Source: an uncultured Oscillibacter sp. (lineage in GTDB: Bacteria; Bacillota; Clostridia; Oscillospirales; Oscillospiraceae). From it: DNA of 5,696 bases. Positions 1 to 4,630 of this stretch are shown here, one piece after another. The position numbers and the translations under genes are program-made. Location: the NCBI GenBank assembly GCA_937884915.1, contig CALAAN010000435.1, positions 1-5,696 on the forward strand. Direction: 5' to 3'. The notes under the pieces were generated by a model. That model ran no database searches and was not told where the DNA came from. It saw only the letters and a list, made by a program, of their open reading frames with translations. The stretch's first letter is position 1. The number at the start of each line of letters is the position of its first letter.

Positions 1-33
1 GACAAAGTTGAAAACGCCAAGGCGCAGGGCTGA
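1..33 (+). CDS. 3' end of an upstream gene (partial)
   Basis: Reading from base 1 gives DKVENAKAQG and then TGA at 31-33, a plausible hydrophilic C-terminal tail. Only ten codons are visible, so no family can be named. The gene would lie on the same strand as the acidic small protein that starts 31 bases later, which suggests one transcription unit. The alternative is that these bases are non-coding. Confidence 0.4.
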   Translation, partial: DKVENAKAQG

Positions 34-44
34 GACCCTGCGCC
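21..44 (+). other. Intergenic hairpin, 9-bp perfect stem
   Basis: GGCGCAGGG (21-29) pairs perfectly with CCCTGCGCC (36-44) around a 6-base loop. No T tract follows, so it is not a classic intrinsic terminator. It overlaps the putative upstream stop codon and ends 7 bases before the Shine-Dalgarno of the next gene, so an mRNA-stability, processing or translation-modulating element is possible. Confidence 0.5.
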
Positions 45-64
45 AGGAGAGAGGAGGGCAAGAA

Positions 65-295
65 ATGAATAAAGCACGTAGAAAAGCTCTCAGCGAGATT
101 GCCGAGCAAATTAGTGCCCTTCGCGACGAGCTTGAGGCTCTTCGCGATGAAGAAGACGAGTACCGCGAAAATATCCCCGAAAGCCTGCAAGGCGGAGAAA
201 AATATGAGCTGTCTGAATCAGCAAGCGACTCTATGAACGAGGCGTTGGATTCGCTTGATGAGGCGATCAGCAATATTGAGTCCGCCGCAGAATAA
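65..295 (+). CDS. Small acidic coiled-coil phage protein
   Basis: A 76-residue protein beginning MNKARRKALSEI. The ATG at 65 was chosen because AGGAGGG at 52-58 lies 6 bases upstream; an upstream in-frame ATG at 8 would run through the hairpin and the Shine-Dalgarno. The first seven residues are basic, while the rest is strongly acidic (about 22 Asp/Glu against about 8 Lys/Arg). Heptad-like helices at roughly 5-33 and 54-75 flank a loop around PESLQGGEKYELSES. Small proteins of this style (basic start, EEL/RDEE helix, 'NIPESLQ'-type loop, second acidic helix) are common hypotheticals in phages of Bacillota. There is no membrane segment or catalytic motif. Function is unknown; a protein-binding or DNA-mimic role would be speculation. 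Confidence 0.8.
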   Translation: MNKARRKALSEIAEQISALRDELEALRDEEDEYRENIPESLQGGEKYELSESASDSMNEALDSLDEAISNIESAAE

Positions 296-300
296 GTCTT

Positions 301-392
301 GCCCCCAGGTCTCCCATATCGCGTCCAGAATCTGGGAGTATAAACACCAGGGCCCCAGGCCTAAAACGCGATATGGGTCGCCCAGGAGCTCC
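301..392. repeat. Structured intergenic region with a 12-bp perfect inverted repeat
   Basis: CCCATATCGCGT (313-324) and ACGCGATATGGG (366-377) are perfect reverse complements separated by 41 bases. The interior can fold further: CCAG-AAT-CTGG at 325-335, GGCC-CCA-GGCC at 351-361, or CTGGG 332-336 with CCCAG 354-358. CCAGG-containing words recur at 304-309, 347-351, 354-359 and 381-386, and GGAGCTCC (385-392) is palindromic. No T tract follows, so a simple terminator is unlikely. It lies between two small genes and ends 12 bases before the Shine-Dalgarno of the second. Candidates are a structured 5' leader, a regulatory RNA, or a protein-binding or attachment site. Confidence 0.6.
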
Positions 393-404
393 ACAGGATA
401 GTTT

Positions 405-411
405 AAGGAGG
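405..411 (+). promoter_or_regulatory. Shine-Dalgarno AAGGAGG that decides the start of the zinc-ribbon gene
   Basis: AAGGAGG is a full match to the anti-SD. The ATG at 413 is only one base away and opens a 24-codon frame ending at TAA 485-487. The ATA at 420 is 8 bases away, the ideal distance, and opens the long frame that encodes the conserved-looking protein. Confidence 0.7.
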
Positions 412-419
412 AATGACTT

Positions 420-698
420 ATAGACTGTTATATCGGAGTCCTTTATCGGTCCGAATATTCCTCGCTCGTAACGTTGGACGAGCTTAAGAATCACATTGAA
501 GACCAGAAGGAATTCAACCGTAGTTTGCGTGCCGACCCCGTTCTTTGTAGCTGTAAGAGCCTCTACGTAAAGGTGTTCACGCTCAAGCAGTACGCCGATC
601 GGCGGCGCAGCACAGATTTGACTCGCTTTTCGTTCTGCCCCGATTGCGGGAAGAGAATCGACTGGAAGAGTATTGCCAAGGAGCCCCGACCACCCTAA
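420..698 (+). CDS. Small four-cysteine zinc-ribbon-like phage protein, probable ATA start
   Basis: The frame is open from 417 (stop TGA 414-416) to TAA 696-698. From ATA 420 it gives 92 residues, starting (M)DCYIGVLYRSEYSS. Cys43-x-Cys45 and Cys73-Pro-Asp-Cys76-Gly form a split CxC/CPxCG zinc-ribbon pattern, followed by KRIDW, a common ending of small phage zinc-ribbon proteins. The only standard start in this frame is TTG at 474, which has no Shine-Dalgarno and would discard 18 protein-like residues. The perfect SD at 405-411 lies 8 bases before ATA, so either a rare ATA initiation, a mutated ATG, or a base error is implied. It converges on the recombinase gene. Biochemical role is unknown; zinc binding is inferred from the cysteines. 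Confidence 0.7.
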   Translation: MDCYIGVLYRSEYSSLVTLDELKNHIEDQKEFNRSLRADPVLCSCKSLYVKVFTLKQYADRRRSTDLTRFSFCPDCGKRIDWKSIAKEPRPP

Positions 699-732
699 AC
701 GAAAAGACCGCCCAGGTCAAACCTGAACGGTC
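697..732 (-). terminator. Intrinsic terminator of the lysogeny operon
   Basis: Read on the minus strand, GACCG-TT-CAGGT, loop TTG, ACCTG-GG-CGGTC forms a two-part stem (706-732), followed by TTTTCGTTT (705-697). The 5' arm is made from the last recombinase codons and the stop TGA lies at the top of the stem. No T tract follows on the plus strand, so it is directional and ends the minus-strand transcript just before the convergent gene. Confidence 0.85.
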
Positions 733-2306
733 AAATCGAGGGCCAGCCAGAAACCATAACGCAAGACGATGATCTTGCATTCAGGTGTTCGACCAGCGAT
801 TAAAATGGTGGAGCCGGAAGAGCGCTTGTCGAACCCCTCGCCCAGGGCCTCCTCAAGCAACTCCGCTTCGCTCTGCTCGCGAGTTTTCCCATCCCGACTA
901 ACGTTGTAATAGATCAGCAGCTTGTCGTCAAATAGGAAAACCTTATGGACAAAACACTTGATAATTCTGCGATGATATTCTTCCTCGCTCTCGCATTCCC
1001 AGGGCTCTGCGAACTGAGTAAGTAGGAATTCGATTTGGTCCGCAGTTACCACAAAGTCAGAGGCCTTCGCGATCGCCAGCTCTGCCTCGAGCGCCTCTTC
1101 TTCGTTCTCAAGCTCTTGCAATCTCGCAGGCAGTGTCTTCGTTTTGACGCCTGACTCGATGGCGTGCATGGTGTTCTTGATTGCCTTGCGGACGTCCTTC
1201 AGCTTGAGCTCATAAAAGAGTACGTCGCTGTTGTCTTGGCGGTATTCCATTTGCAGGTCATAGCACTTTTTCGCGATATGCTGAATGACCTCGGGCTGTA
1301 AAACCTCAGCAACCGTTCTCCTGACGACCTCGCGCTCGAGCCAATCACGCTTAACTGGCCTTTTCGTGCAGCCGCGTTTGGCTCGCGACTCCTGGCAATA
1401 GTAGTAGTACCACTTGTTTCCTGACTTGCCCGTACCACTTACACCAACGAGAGGTTTTTGGCAATGCCCGCAAAAGGCCTTACCGCTCAGCAGGTACTCA
1501 GCCTTCGGCTCTTTCGGTCTCTTGGCGGTTTTACGCCGCGCAGATTCGAGCTGCGCAAGGTGAAAGGTGTCCTTCGAGATGATTGCGGGAATCCCGTCCT
1601 CTATCGTTATATCATCGTAAGTGTAGACGCCGATATAGCGCTTATTCCTGATGATATGCGTGACGCTGTTCTTGTTGAAGAGCTTGCCCTGCGCAGTCCT
1701 AAAGCCGCAGTCATTGAGATACCTACAAATATCGGCATGGCTCTTCCCTTTGATATACATGTCGAAAACCGTTTGCACGGCCTTCGCGCCTTCTGGCTCG
1801 ATCACGAGAGACTTGTCTTCCGCGGTTCGGTACCCCAGGCAGCGCCCCGCGCCTGTGCTATGACACTTTAAGGCGCTCTCACGCATTCCGCGTTTTATCT
1901 TTCGGCTAAGCTCGGCTGAGTAGTATTCAGCCCAGCCCTCCATGATGCTCTCGAGGATAATTCCCTCGGGTCCCTTTGGAATGTCGGTCGTTGCGTATCG
2001 CAGCTCAACACCGTTTTCTTTTAGCTTATGCTTGTAGATCGCACTGTCGTATCGGTTACGAGCAAAGCGGTCCGTGTGGTACAAAATGATGACATCGAAT
2101 ATGTGTTTCTCACTGTCGTCGATCATCCGTTGAAACTCTCGCCGATTGTCCGTCTTGCCAGAAATCTTTCTGTCAACATAAGTTCCGACGATTCGGAGAT
2201 CATGCTGCTCGGCGTACTTTGTACACTCTCGGACTTGCCCCTCGATCGACTGCTCTGTCTGATTTGGTCCAGGGCTGTACCTGGCATATATCACTGCTCG
2301 CTGCAT
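717..2306 (-). CDS. Large serine recombinase (phage integrase)
   Basis: A 529-residue site-specific recombinase that would integrate and excise the element. The N-terminal resolvase domain (about 1-140) has VIYARYS with Arg9 and nucleophile Ser11, the QSIEGQ motif (19-24) and HTDRFARNRYD with Asp79, Arg80 and Arg83. A Recombinase domain follows (about 155-255, GYRTAEDK through GIPAIISKDTF), then a zinc ribbon with Cys279, Cys282, Cys304 and Cys313, and a coiled-coil segment (about 355-415) of the type that controls directionality. All catalytic landmarks are present, so it is probably active. The start ATG is preceded by GAGGTGAT with good spacing and lies 4 bases after the HNH stop. The last 35 or so residues (from RSSGSTILIAG) are outside the recognisable domains. 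Attachment site and direction partner are not visible. Confidence 0.95.
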   Translation of the reverse strand: MQRAVIYARYSPGPNQTEQSIEGQVRECTKYAEQHDLRIVGTYVDRKISGKTDNRREFQRMIDDSEKHIFDVIILYHTDRFARNRYDSAIYKHKLKENGVELRYATTDIPKGPEGIILESIMEGWAEYYSAELSRKIKRGMRESALKCHSTGAGRCLGYRTAEDKSLVIEPEGAKAVQTVFDMYIKGKSHADICRYLNDCGFRTAQGKLFNKNSVTHIIRNKRYIGVYTYDDITIEDGIPAIISKDTFHLAQLESARRKTAKRPKEPKAEYLLSGKAFCGHCQKPLVGVSGTGKSGNKWYYYYCQESRAKRGCTKRPVKRDWLEREVVRRTVAEVLQPEVIQHIAKKCYDLQMEYRQDNSDVLFYELKLKDVRKAIKNTMHAIESGVKTKTLPARLQELENEEEALEAELAIAKASDFVVTADQIEFLLTQFAEPWECESEEEYHRRIIKCFVHKVFLFDDKLLIYYNVSRDGKTREQSEAELLEEALGEGFDKRSSGSTILIAGRTPECKIIVLRYGFWLALDLTVQV

Positions 2307-2310
2307 GGAA

Positions 2311-3072
2311 TCACCTCAGGAATACAAACTCATTGTGGTAGGCCAGCATATCACGGTTTGGCGCGAACCTCTTTGGCCTGATGATTTTTGTACCCTCTAC
2401 GCCGAGTAGCCAGTCCTTCGTATTTTGGTCGTCGTAGCTGTCCTTCACATAGTCCGAGACTTGAATCGTAAGATCAGGCAAGACCGTCATAAGCCCTTGA
2501 TCGAAAGCGCGGTCATAAAACGCATTGAGCAAAAGCCCATTTGCGGGATTCGCGCGCTCGCTCTTGTCGCATACATAGTACGGCTTGATATGGCTCGCGA
2601 TCACCATTTGCGGTATGCTCTGCCCCGTGATACAGCATCGACCTTCGTACGCCGAAATGACTGACTTCCGGAAGAACTTTCGCGCTTGCTTGTCCGCGAT
2701 CTCAGCATAGCTCTTTTTCCGGTGCGGGTCGCCATTGTAGACCGGCTCAGTCAGATCAAAGAGCGGCAGTCCGGCAATGCTCTCGGCCTTTGTACTCAGT
2801 CCTTCCCAGTCCTTCGAGAACTCTTCATAAATCTCTCGGTCGAGCTTCGAGATTCCGCCCCAGAGTCCCACGCGCCCAGTCGCCAGGAAGTCAGGGTCCA
2901 ATGCCGCAAGGTTGCAAATCTTCATTTTAAGCGCTGCGGGCGATCGGCCTATTATCTCCGCCGCGTCTTTGATCGTTCGGTTGCTGTTATTCAGCTTCGA
3001 GAAAGGAATCACGCAATAAAGCGCGTAGGCCACAATGAGCTCCTCTCTCGTCCACGGTTTGCCCCTCGCCAT
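2311..3072 (-). CDS. HNH endonuclease (HNH_2-like) within the lysogeny operon
   Basis: 253 residues. The N-terminal region (1-95, MARGKPWTREELIVAY, IGRSPAALKMKICNLAALDP) matches the DNA-binding-like front half of stand-alone putative restriction-type HNH proteins. The nuclease part (about 130-215) has RKSVISAYEGRCCITGQ, ASHIKP with His161, NPANGLLLNAFYDRAFDQG with Asn178, Asn183, Asp187 and Asp191. This is the metal-dependent beta-beta-alpha HNH fold expected to cut DNA. The third histidine often seen as 'LHD' is Tyr186 here. The ATG abuts the repressor TAA (TAAATG) with only a weak CAGGG upstream, so translation is probably coupled to the repressor. No modification methylase is visible beside it. 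Its placement suggests expression in the lysogen, for example in exclusion of other phages, but this is inference; a homing role is less likely because the gene is integrated into the operon. Confidence 0.88.
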   Translation of the reverse strand: MARGKPWTREELIVAYALYCVIPFSKLNNSNRTIKDAAEIIGRSPAALKMKICNLAALDPDFLATGRVGLWGGISKLDREIYEEFSKDWEGLSTKAESIAGLPLFDLTEPVYNGDPHRKKSYAEIADKQARKFFRKSVISAYEGRCCITGQSIPQMVIASHIKPYYVCDKSERANPANGLLLNAFYDRAFDQGLMTVLPDLTIQVSDYVKDSYDDQNTKDWLLGVEGTKIIRPKRFAPNRDMLAYHNEFVFLR

Positions 3073-3693
3073 TTAGCGAACCCTGCCCAGGAATGCGATA
3101 GCCTTGCCGATGATACGGACGTTTCCCAGTTCGGCGCCTTCATACTGCAGAACCGGAAACAGAGGATTCTCGGGGCGAAGTTCAATGCGGTTTGGGTACT
3201 TGTAAACGCGCTTGAGTGTTGCTTCATTGTCAATGACGACCGCTGCGATCTCGCCATTGTCCACGTCCGGCTGTTCTTTGATGAAGACCAGATCACCGTC
3301 AAAGATATGCGCGTTAATCATGCTGTCGCCCACGCAGCGAAGAGCAAAATCAGCATGAACACGCCGATCGAGCTCGGCATAGCCCTCGATATTCTGCTTT
3401 GCAAGAATCGGTTCACCGCAAGCGATCTTACCGACGATCGGCAAAAGCTGAGAGTCGGGCATGGGCTCAATGTTCTTGTAGGTAAGGTTGGACGTTACAC
3501 CGTCCATCAGGTAGTCGACTGTCGTGCCAAGTACGTTGGCGAGCTTTTGCAGCCGCAGCGCGCTGATATTCTCAATATCACCGTTCTCCCATTTACGCAC
3601 AGTGCTCTTCGCAACGCCCACGAAGTTACCAACGTATTCGAGAGTCAGGTCACAAGCCTTGCGCCTGTCATGGATTCGCTCGCCCATAGTCAT
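3073..3693 (-). CDS. LexA/CI-like phage repressor (XRE HTH plus S24 peptidase)
   Basis: 206 residues from ATG 3691-3693; GGTGA lies 5 bases upstream, and a longer frame opening at 3738 would include the promoter. An XRE helix-turn-helix (about 4-62) has LEYVGNFVGVAKSTVRKWENG, and then comes a linker. The C-terminal S24 autopeptidase domain has a cleavage site Cys92-Gly93 in GKIACGEP, nucleophile Ser124 in VGDSM and general base Lys161 in ATLKRVY. Such proteins keep the prophage silent by binding operators and self-cleave when RecA is activated by DNA damage. It is divergent from a Cro-like gene with shared operators at 3746-3788, and leads the operon with the HNH nuclease and recombinase. Confidence 0.95.
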   Translation of the reverse strand: MTMGERIHDRRKACDLTLEYVGNFVGVAKSTVRKWENGDIENISALRLQKLANVLGTTVDYLMDGVTSNLTYKNIEPMPDSQLLPIVGKIACGEPILAKQNIEGYAELDRRVHADFALRCVGDSMINAHIFDGDLVFIKEQPDVDNGEIAAVVIDNEATLKRVYKYPNRIELRPENPLFPVLQYEGAELGNVRIIGKAIAFLGRVR

Positions 3694-3724
3694 AAATGTC
3701 ACCGCCCTTGTCAGTCTAACCCCT

Positions 3725-3753
3725 ATTATAACGCGCAAGTGTCAAAAAGGAAA
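3725..3753 (-). promoter_or_regulatory. Leftward promoter of the repressor-HNH-recombinase operon
   Basis: On the minus strand a perfect TATAAT (3730-3725) lies about 32 bases upstream of the repressor ATG. At 17-base spacing the -35 would be TTTCCT (3753-3748), weak and overlapping operator copy 1. A nicer TTGACA (3745-3740) is only 9 bases from the -10 and cannot pair with it. A weak -35 covered by an operator would fit autoregulation. Confidence 0.65.
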
Positions 3754-3788
3754 CACTTTTTTCTCGAAAACAGAAAAAAGTTTCCTTT
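3746..3788. promoter_or_regulatory. Paired operator, inverted repeat between the divergent promoters
   Basis: AAAGGAAACACTTTTTTCT (3746-3764) and AGAAAAAAGTTTCCTTT (3772-3788) are reverse complements except for a two-base AC insertion in the left arm. Copy 1 (GGAAAC 3749-3754) overlaps the leftward -35 position and copy 2 (GTTTCC 3780-3785) sits just upstream of the rightward -35. Centres are about 31 bases apart, close to three helical turns. The likely ligand is the repressor and/or the Cro-like protein. Confidence 0.75.
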
Positions 3789-3793
3789 AGGGG

Positions 3794-3822
3794 TTTACAA
3801 ATCCAAAATGATGCGCTATGAT
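3794..3822 (+). promoter_or_regulatory. Rightward early promoter
   Basis: TTTACA (3794-3799) and TATGAT (3817-3822) are separated by exactly 17 bases, a good housekeeping-sigma promoter. The A/T-rich tract upstream may help as an UP-like element. The expected transcript start is near 3829, shortly before operator copy 3. It would drive the Cro-like gene and the early operon. Confidence 0.85.
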
Positions 3823-3831
3823 TGAGTAGCC

Positions 3832-3845
3832 TTAAGGAAACTTTT
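3832..3845. promoter_or_regulatory. Operator copy 3 in the early 5' leader
   Basis: TTAAGGAAACTTTT repeats the core and flanks of copies 1 and 2 in the orientation of copy 1. It lies just after the predicted transcript start and before the Shine-Dalgarno at 3851-3856, where bound repressor would block the early promoter. Confidence 0.65.
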
Positions 3846-3864
3846 CAGAAAGGAGGACGCCTAA

Positions 3865-4080
3865 ATGCTCAATGCTAATGCTCTTCGCGCCTCTATGGTT
3901 GAGAATAACTGCAGCGTCAGAGAGCTCGCAGAAATCTGTGGTCTCAAGCCTAAAGCCTTTTACCAGCGCTTGAATGGCCGTGTTGATTTTCGTGTTGGCG
4001 AGATCATCAAGTGCTCCGGACGCTTGCATCTCTCCGTGGAAAAACGCAATCAGATTTTTTTTGCGGAGGAAGTTTCCTAA
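3865..4080 (+). CDS. Cro-like small helix-turn-helix protein (DUF739-like)
   Basis: 71 residues, with AGGAGG (3851-3856) 8 bases before the ATG. The helix-turn-helix lies at about 17-45: SVRELAEICGLKPKAFYQRL followed by NGRVDFRVGEI. The C-terminus NQIFFAEEVS resembles the IFFA endings of small DUF739-type phage regulators. It is the first gene of the rightward early operon and divergent from the CI-like repressor, so a Cro-type role, binding the same GGAAAC operators and opposing lysogeny, is likely. A run of eight T at 4055-4062 encodes Ile-Phe-Phe. The stop TAA lies inside the operator-like palindrome at 4072-4087. Confidence 0.88.
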   Translation: MLNANALRASMVENNCSVRELAEICGLKPKAFYQRLNGRVDFRVGEIIKCSGRLHLSVEKRNQIFFAEEVS

Positions 4081-4090
4081 AGGAAACAAA
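4070..4090. promoter_or_regulatory. Operator-like palindrome GTTTCC-TAAA-GGAAAC
   Basis: Copies 4 (GTTTCC 4072-4077) and 5 (GGAAAC 4082-4087) face each other with centres 10 bases apart, one helical turn. The site contains the Cro-like gene's stop codon and the Shine-Dalgarno-like AAAGGA (4079-4084) of the following frame. It may be a downstream operator. As RNA it is a 6-bp hairpin with a 4-base loop that would partly hide the AAAGGA. Confidence 0.6.
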
Positions 4091-4248
4091 CGCCCGCCGA
4101 GGCAACTTTAGAGCAGACCGAGAAACTGGCGTGCACACAGATTCTCGATTATGCAAAAACCTTTTTTCAAGACCCTAAAAACCAACAAGCCTTTCAAATA
4201 TGGCTCAAATCTAAGGAGGAACGACAAAATGGCAACGATCAAAGTTGA
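4090..4248 (+). CDS. Small helical early phage protein, no standard start (probable ACG)
   Basis: After the Cro-like stop, the same frame stays open from 4081 to TGA 4246-4248. From ACG 4090 it gives 52 residues: (M)PAEATLEQTEKLACTQ, then ILDYAKTFFQDPKNQQAF and QIWLKSKEERQNGNDQS. The sequence is amphipathic and charged with a DPxNxxAFxxW pattern, typical of small phage early proteins and unlike a random frame. AAAGGA (4079-4084) lies 5 bases before ACG. No ATG, GTG or TTG exists in this frame; the only other near-starts are CTG 4126 and ATT 4141. The 3' end overlaps the next gene by 20 bases, and the next gene's Shine-Dalgarno lies in its KSKEER codons, normal for a compact operon. Function is unknown. 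Alternatives are a decayed gene, a base error that turned ATG into ACG, or readthrough of the TAA. Confidence 0.6.
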   Translation, partial: TPAEATLEQTEKLACTQILDYAKTFFQDPKNQQAFQIWLKSKEERQNGNDQS

Positions 4249-4630
4249 GGTCACCTATGACCCGAAGAAAGAAACTCTGAGTCAGGCGCTCGCCAGTCTT
4301 CTGACTGAAAAGCCTGAGCACACAGAGACCTACGCGCAGATGTCTCTTTTTGATAAACCCACCCCTACGGAAACGCCTACCGCCCAGACCTCCACCGAGG
4401 CACCCCAGGAGTCCCCTGCGGAGCCCGCGCCTGTGACCCCTGATACTAAGCCTACTGAGGAGAAGACGATCTCTAAGGCTGACGTGAGAGCCCTCGCGGT
4501 CAAGCTCTCTAAGAATGACAAGGCCGCCCTCAAGGCGATCTTCAAGGAGCTTGGCGTCGCAAACCTGTCCGCCGTCAAGGAAGAAGACTATCCCGTCTTC
4601 TACGAGAAGTTGGTGGCTGCTAATGGCTAA
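4229..4630 (+). CDS. Early phage protein with Pro/Thr/Glu-rich linker and conserved C-terminal domain
   Basis: 133 residues. The start ATG 4229 has AAGGAGGA (4213-4220) 8 bases upstream; an in-frame ATG at 4151 lacks a ribosome site. A short N-terminal part (1-41, MATIKVEVTYDPKKET to MSLFD) is followed by a disordered linker rich in Pro, Thr and Glu (about 43-78) and a compact C-terminal domain (about 80-133): SKADVRALAVKLSKNDKAAL, IFKELGVANLSAVKEEDYP. Phage proteins with this ending are often labelled 'rRNA biogenesis protein rrp5', a name not backed by function. It directly precedes and overlaps the DUF2800 nuclease by 8 bases, as in many Bacillota phage replication modules, so an accessory role in DNA metabolism is inferred. 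Confidence 0.85.
   Translation: MATIKVEVTYDPKKETLSQALASLLTEKPEHTETYAQMSLFDKPTPTETPTAQTSTEAPQESPAEPAPVTPDTKPTEEKTISKADVRALAVKLSKNDKAALKAIFKELGVANLSAVKEEDYPVFYEKLVAANG

Noticed and set aside
413..487. 24-codon frame from the ATG next to AAGGAGG
   Set aside because: The ATG is one base from the Shine-Dalgarno, too close for efficient initiation, and the peptide MTYRLLYRSPLSV... has no support; kept only as a possible decoy or remnant of a frameshift.
800..846. tRNA-like words on the minus strand (GGGGTTCGA and CTCCACCA)
   Set aside because: The bases after GGTTCGA do not pair to form a T arm and no acceptor, D or anticodon arms are found; the stretch is coding in the recombinase frame.
1458..1871. 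137-codon plus-strand frame inside the recombinase gene
   Set aside because: Antisense shadow of the Recombinase domain and zinc ribbon; no ribosome site or family resemblance.
3740..3745. TTGACA on the minus strand as -35 of the leftward promoter
   Set aside because: Only 9 bases from TATAAT, and no good -10 exists 16-18 bases downstream of it.
2686..3825. 379-codon open frame on the plus strand across the HNH and repressor genes
   Set aside because: It is antisense to two genes with clear domains, spans both promoters and operators, has no Shine-Dalgarno and no recognisable domain; its openness follows from codon composition of the opposite strand.
4055..4062. Run of eight T as a programmed frameshift or slippage site
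   Set aside because: The frames reached by slipping give unnatural peptides, and the downstream small gene is already in the original frame, so slipping would not create a sensible fusion.
4151..4228. Upstream ATG for the 4229 gene
   Set aside because: No Shine-Dalgarno before 4151, and the added residues are basic and unlike the rest; the ATG at 4229 has a perfect site. The 4151-4228 stretch is better explained by the overlapping small frame.
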